Source: a bacterium (GTDB lineage Bacteria; Bdellovibrionota_C; UBA2361; OMII01). From it: DNA of 9,301 nt. Each line of letters starts with the position of its first letter. The stretch's first letter is position 1. The notes under the pieces are model-generated. The model saw only the letters and a list, made by a program, of their open reading frames with translations. It made no database searches and was not told the DNA's origin. Made by a program: the position numbers and the translations under genes. The DNA lies in assembly GCA_017853915.1 (NCBI GenBank), contig JAFMIS010000079.1:1-9301 (forward strand). Direction: 5' to 3'. Below, piece after piece: positions 5,661-9,301 of the stretch.

Positions 5661-6884
5661 TTATTTAACCATTTGCATGAGGGTGGTCATTGGCAGGAGA
5701 ACTGAGATCACGATCAGCAGAACGACAAGACCTAAGAGGATGATCATAAGCGGTTCGATGATGGTGGTTAGCGATGATATCGAGTTATTTGCCTCGCTCG
5801 AGAAGGTTTTAGCGGCCTTGTTCAACATGCCCTCAAGGCGACCACTCTTTTCGCCTATCGCGACCATCTGAGAGAGCAGGTTGGGGAAGTATCCGCTCTT
5901 CGAGAGCTCTTTGGCGAGACTGCGCCCTTCTTTAACGCCATCCCGGGCCTCTTCAAGGGCGCGATTCATGTGAACGTTCCCGATAATATTTCGAACTATG
6001 TCGAGAGCCGCCAGCACCTCAACGCCACCGTTTAGGAGTGTGGCGAGAGTTGAGGCGACGCGAGCTGTTGAGACCTTGCGGTAGATCGGGCCGTACAAAG
6101 GAAGCTTCAAGAACCAAGCATCAAATCGGGCCCTGCCTGCCTTCGTCGCATAGGTCTGGCGGACATAGATAGTGCCCATAAGTGCCAGCAGCGCGACTAC
6201 CCACCAGTAGGAGATGAGAGAGTTTGAGAAAAAGATGACGATACGAGTCGGAAGAGGTAGCTCGATCTTCTGTTTGATGAATATATCGACGATCGTGGGC
6301 ACGACATAGACCAGAAGGACCGTAACCACAATGATACAGAGAGAGAACATTAAGATCGGATAGAGTAAAGCACTGGTCACTTTCCGACGCAGTTCCAATT
6401 GGGCCTCGTAGTAATCGGCGAGGTTGTCGAGAGTACTATCCAGAGCGCCGGAGGCCTCGCCTGACGCGACCATATTGACGTATAAACGAGGAAATACTTT
6501 CGGATAGACTCCCATAGCCTTCGCCAGTGAGGAGCCTTGCTCAACTCGCTCTTTGATATCGACTACGATTCGTTTAAGGGATTCGTTATCGACCTGATCA
6601 GACAGCGATAGGAGGGCTGATACCAATGGTAGTCCAGCGTTCGACAGAGTCGCGAGCAGCCGCGTGGCCAAGGTGAGATCCTTGAGAGAGACCCGGTCGC
6701 TCTTAAATAGTTTCTTAACGTCCTTGGATTTCTCCTTCGATGCTGAAAGTGATTCTTTAATGTCAGTTGGGAATATATTTTGGACTCGGAGCCTCGACCG
6801 TGCGGTACGAATGCTATCGGCCTCAAGGGTTCCGCGAAGCTTCTTACCTGCCGGATTGATCGCGGTGTATTCGTAGACTGGCAT
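5661..6884 (-). CDS. gspF: type II secretion inner-membrane platform protein GspF
   Basis: A 407-residue polytopic inner-membrane protein that links the ATPase GspE to pseudopilus assembly. It starts MPVYEYTAINPAGKKLRGTLEA, typical of the GspF cytoplasmic N-terminus. Two T2SSF repeats follow, about 70-193 and 273-396. Each contains a family motif: VASGEASGALDSTLDNLADYYE near 139-160 and VAIGEKSGRLEGMLNKAAKTF near 341-361. Hydrophobic segments at about 172-196, 222-240 and 377-400 give the three membrane spans expected. Length is usual for the family. It begins 11 nt after gspE, and an AAGG overlapping the gspE stop codon acts as ribosome binding site 8 nt upstream, so E and F are coupled. PilC of type IV pili is the nearest alternative, but the gspD/E/G/H/I/J context decides for T2SS. 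Confidence 0.95.
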   Translation of the reverse strand: MPVYEYTAINPAGKKLRGTLEADSIRTARSRLRVQNIFPTDIKESLSASKEKSKDVKKLFKSDRVSLKDLTLATRLLATLSNAGLPLVSALLSLSDQVDNESLKRIVVDIKERVEQGSSLAKAMGVYPKVFPRLYVNMVASGEASGALDSTLDNLADYYEAQLELRRKVTSALLYPILMFSLCIIVVTVLLVYVVPTIVDIFIKQKIELPLPTRIVIFFSNSLISYWWVVALLALMGTIYVRQTYATKAGRARFDAWFLKLPLYGPIYRKVSTARVASTLATLLNGGVEVLAALDIVRNIIGNVHMNRALEEARDGVKEGRSLAKELSKSGYFPNLLSQMVAIGEKSGRLEGMLNKAAKTFSSEANNSISSLTTIIEPLMIILLGLVVLLIVISVLLPMTTLMQMVK

Positions 6885-6895
6885 AAGAATCGCCT

Positions 6896-8524
6896 TTAGT
6901 TAGTGTCGTCATGGCTCGCCAGCAGAACCTCCTCAACTGAGGTTAGCCCGGCGAGAACCTTACGACCTCCATCAGCCCGCAATGTTGAGAAGCCTCGACG
7001 CACAGCGGCGTTTTTGATTGAGTTTGAGTCGACCCGTTGGAGGATTTGATTGCGTAGATCGTCATCGATGATAAGGAGCTCGTGAATACCCAAACGACCC
7101 GAGTATCCGCTGCCCTGACAGGATGGGCACGCGCCGTTTCCAGGGCGGTATGCGAGACGCGATGTCACCTCCTCAGGCAAGAGGCTTAGCTCCCGCAGCT
7201 CCTCATCGGAGATCTCGTAGGGTACTCGACACTTTGGACACAAGCGACGAACGAGGCGTTGCGCAAGAACAGCGAGAAGGCTCGATGAAACGAGAAATGG
7301 CTCGACACCCATGTCGAGGAGACGGCTTACCGCTCCGGCTGAGTCGTTGGTGTGGAGTGTTGATAACACCAGATGACCCGTCAGCGAGGCTTGAATCGCG
7401 ATCTCCGCCGTCTCTGTATCGCGAATCTCTCCCACCATCACCACGTCTGGATCCTGACGGAGAATGGCGCGCAGTCCGCTGGCGAAGGTGAAATCGATCT
7501 TAGGATTGACCTGCATCTGGCCAATGCCATCCAATTGATACTCAATTGGGTCCTCCACGGTGAGGATATTGAGGTCAGGCTTGTTGATAAAGGTCAGGCA
7601 CGCGTAGAGCGTCGTTGTCTTACCTGAGCCGGTAGGACCGGTCACAAGAATGATACCGTTTGGTTTTGTGAGGAGCTTTACCAAGGCGTCGAGGTTGTGC
7701 TTCTCAACCCCCAGTTGCTGAATATCGAGGACTGCTCCTGTCTTGTCGAGAAGACGCATCACGATACGCTCACCAAATTGAGTGGGCACCGTCGAAACGC
7801 GGATGTCGACATCCTTGCCGGCGATTTTGAGGCCGATACGACCGTCCTGAGGAAGGCGTTTTTCGGCGATGTTGAGGCCGGCCATGATCTTAACGCGCGA
7901 TATAATAGCGGCTTGAAAAGATTTATCCTCGCTCGCGACATCATACAGCACTCCGTCGACTCGGAATCGAACCTTGAGCTTATCCTCGTACGGCTCGATG
8001 TGGACATCGGAGGCGCGCTCGGAGCTGGCCTTGAAGATAATCGCGTTGACGTAACGAATGATCGGGGCATCGTCGTCGTCGGAGTCGGTCACGTCGATCT
8101 TCAACTGACTCGAAAAATCATCTCCATCATCCTTCTTGCCGGCCTCGGTGAGGCTGCTGGACTTATCGCTCATCAGGCTTGTGCGAATCGAGTTAATTGC
8201 CTTGGTGATCTCCGCCGGAGAGCTCACGAGCACCTTAATCGGGCGGTCATAGCACACGCGGAGCTGCTCAATAGCCTCTACGTTGAGGGGATCGGCTGTA
8301 GCCACCACAACGTGAGAATCATCGCCGCCGATCGGAACGGTGAGGAATTGGCGTCCCCACGATCCCGCGATACGATCGAAGTCCCCTCGCACTGGGTTGC
8401 GGGGCGGAATAGGCTCAGGTAGTTGGTCTATGTATGTCAGTCCCAACGCTTGCGCCATCGCCCTGCTTTGGAGGGGGGAGGATGTCGATGCAACGGAACT
8501 TTGAATTTGAGCCGGATTGTTCAT
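6896..8524 (-). CDS. gspE: type II secretion ATPase GspE
   Basis: A 542-residue cytoplasmic hexameric ATPase that powers pseudopilus assembly. The N-terminal domain (about 1-115) has the LGLTYIDQLPEPIP start typical of GspE N-domains. An acidic Asp-rich linker (about 131-153) leads to the N2 domain, where ASDVHIEPYEDKLKVRFRVDG is at 171-191. The ATPase motifs are all present: Walker A GPTGSGKTT (296-304), Asp box TVEDPIE (322-328), Walker B DPDVVMVGEIRD (358-369) and His box TGHLVLSTLHTND (382-394). A tetracysteine zinc motif, CPKC (429-432) with CPSC (466-469), matches GspE. I chose ATG 8524, which overlaps the gspD stop as TAATG and has AAGG about 10 nt upstream. A GTG 8 codons earlier (8548) is less likely. 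All catalytic motifs are intact. Confidence 0.96.
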   Translation of the reverse strand: MNNPAQIQSSVASTSSPLQSRAMAQALGLTYIDQLPEPIPPRNPVRGDFDRIAGSWGRQFLTVPIGGDDSHVVVATADPLNVEAIEQLRVCYDRPIKVLVSSPAEITKAINSIRTSLMSDKSSSLTEAGKKDDGDDFSSQLKIDVTDSDDDDAPIIRYVNAIIFKASSERASDVHIEPYEDKLKVRFRVDGVLYDVASEDKSFQAAIISRVKIMAGLNIAEKRLPQDGRIGLKIAGKDVDIRVSTVPTQFGERIVMRLLDKTGAVLDIQQLGVEKHNLDALVKLLTKPNGIILVTGPTGSGKTTTLYACLTFINKPDLNILTVEDPIEYQLDGIGQMQVNPKIDFTFASGLRAILRQDPDVVMVGEIRDTETAEIAIQASLTGHLVLSTLHTNDSAGAVSRLLDMGVEPFLVSSSLLAVLAQRLVRRLCPKCRVPYEISDEELRELSLLPEEVTSRLAYRPGNGACPSCQGSGYSGRLGIHELLIIDDDLRNQILQRVDSNSIKNAAVRRGFSTLRADGGRKVLAGLTSVEEVLLASHDDTN

Positions 8525-9300
8525 TACCGCGATGCCTTCGAATACCACGGGCCGTGGCCTAAAGAGGCTACGTCAGACGTCGGTAAAGTATACCAGGAGC
8601 CTGAAACCTCGGGAAAGGCCGATTCGGCTTCCGTTGGTGATGAAAAGACACGACGGGCCCGCAGCTCAACTTTTTCGCCCCGTCCGGTGTACACGTAACG
8701 GGCGCCAGCTCGAAAGAACTGTTGGGCCGCCGGGGAGCTGCCCGTGGGGATTATAACTCCCAGGGTCGCGTTGGTTGAATTTCCGGCGATCGGCAGGCCA
8801 GCGGCGGAGCCCTTGCTAGTCTTTTCAAGCACGACAAACGCCCCGAGGGGCCGTTGAAGGGTGTTTGCTTGAGGCGCCCGAAGTGAGGCCTTCGCCTCTG
8901 CTGGGGAGGGTAGCGAGTCTAGGTTTACGATCGGATCAGTGTCGAGGTTCTCGACGGGTCCAGTCGGCTTTGCCGCGTCGAGATCGAGGACTCCGTCCGA
9001 TGAGCCATCCAGCACTACCGAATCATCGCCTTTCTTAGAGGTGCTCTTCGGAGCCTGGTCATTCTTGAAAGCCTTTGATGGAGGCAAGATAGTTCCCGGT
9101 TTCGGACCCTCATAAGGATTCGACTCGGCGACTTGGTTCATACGATCGTTATGGAGGGTGGGGGAACGCTTTGGCTGCACATTATAGTGAGCGATCACAT
9201 CGTCCATCCTATCTCTGCTCTCTATCGTAGAGTCACGCGCGTCGAACTGATCCTTTATTATTCTCGGAGTGAGGAATATCAAGAGGTTTTTCTGAGCACG
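8524..9300 (-). CDS. gspD: type II secretion secretin GspD, C-terminal part with long extension
   Basis: The 3' 258 codons of a secretin gene whose main part lies right of the window. The first visible residues, KNLLIFLTPRIIKD (4-17), are the end of the secretin beta-barrel domain, where the family has a NLxxFLTPxIIxD-like signature. Known secretins form a multimeric outer-membrane gate. Beyond this signature come 241 more residues, far more than the usual short tail. An Arg/Asp-rich helix-like stretch is followed by a Pro, Ser and Asp-rich low-complexity linker (about 57-146, with VVLDGSSDGVLDLD). The last part (about 150-258) looks globular, with LGAFVVLEK, LGVIIPTG, ARYVYTGRG and a Trp-containing end (GSWYTLP, GHGPWY). 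I do not recognise this terminal domain. The stop overlaps the gspE start (TAATG). The GspD call rests on the signature and its place before gspE. Confidence 0.85.
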   Translation of the reverse strand, partial: RAQKNLLIFLTPRIIKDQFDARDSTIESRDRMDDVIAHYNVQPKRSPTLHNDRMNQVAESNPYEGPKPGTILPPSKAFKNDQAPKSTSKKGDDSVVLDGSSDGVLDLDAAKPTGPVENLDTDPIVNLDSLPSPAEAKASLRAPQANTLQRPLGAFVVLEKTSKGSAAGLPIAGNSTNATLGVIIPTGSSPAAQQFFRAGARYVYTGRGEKVELRARRVFSSPTEAESAFPEVSGSWYTLPTSDVASLGHGPWYSKASR

Positions 9301-9301
9301 C

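Noticed and set aside
5413..5871. Plus-strand frame spanning the gspG-gspF gap, considered as a small gene filling it
   Set aside because: Most of it is antisense to gspG and gspF, and the product shows no domain or signal. The gap is better read as non-coding.
7697..8422. Long open frame (241 codons) on the + strand opposite gspE
   Set aside because: It is fully antisense to the motif-rich gspE gene, has no family resemblance and looks like a shadow frame created by codon bias.

Overview
The window looks like the chromosome of a Gram-negative bacterium with moderate GC content. The main evidence is a leftward type II secretion (T2SS/Gsp) operon, which includes an outer-membrane secretin. 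Beside it lie two nucleotide-sugar genes of the kind found in O-antigen, capsule or exopolysaccharide clusters. The set would fit a deltaproteobacterial-grade or other proteobacterial-like lineage, but I cannot fix the taxon from sequence alone.

Left part (1-2046, + strand). A nucleotide-sugar 6-dehydrogenase of the WbpO/TviB type is cut by the left edge. An SDR-family UDP-HexNAc C4-epimerase of the WbpP/TviC type follows 3 bases after its stop. Together they would supply UDP-GalNAcA or a related uronic acid for a surface polysaccharide. Just after the epimerase there is a degraded second copy of an epimerase 3' end (about 1963-2046). It shares an exact 25-bp block with the intact gene and then the same number of codons to a stop. 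It looks like the scar of recombination or duplication at the end of the sugar cluster.

Middle (2047-3152). A possible extended -10 promoter and a strong Shine-Dalgarno sequence precede an Sfp/EntD-type 4'-phosphopantetheinyl transferase (2253-2984, + strand). No carrier-protein gene is visible nearby. This gene converges on the secretion operon, with about 170 bp of non-coding sequence and two weak hairpins between them.

Right part (3153-9301, - strand). In transcription order the operon reads gspD (3' part only), gspE, gspF, gspG, gspH, gspI, gspJ. Most junctions are tight: TAATG between D and E, 11 nt between E and F, 16 nt between G and H, ATGA between H and I, 4 nt between I and J. The exception is a 176-nt gap before the major pseudopilin gspG. 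GspE is the cytoplasmic ATPase, GspF the inner-membrane platform, GspG the major pseudopilin, GspH/I/J minor pseudopilins and GspD the outer-membrane channel. The operon ends at gspJ with no gspK, gspL or gspM after it. The secretin carries an unusually long C-terminal extension of about 240 residues.

I see no phage, transposase, CRISPR, tRNA or rRNA, and no clearly new multi-gene system. The best leads are the epimerase remnant, the GspD C-terminal extension and the missing gspK.
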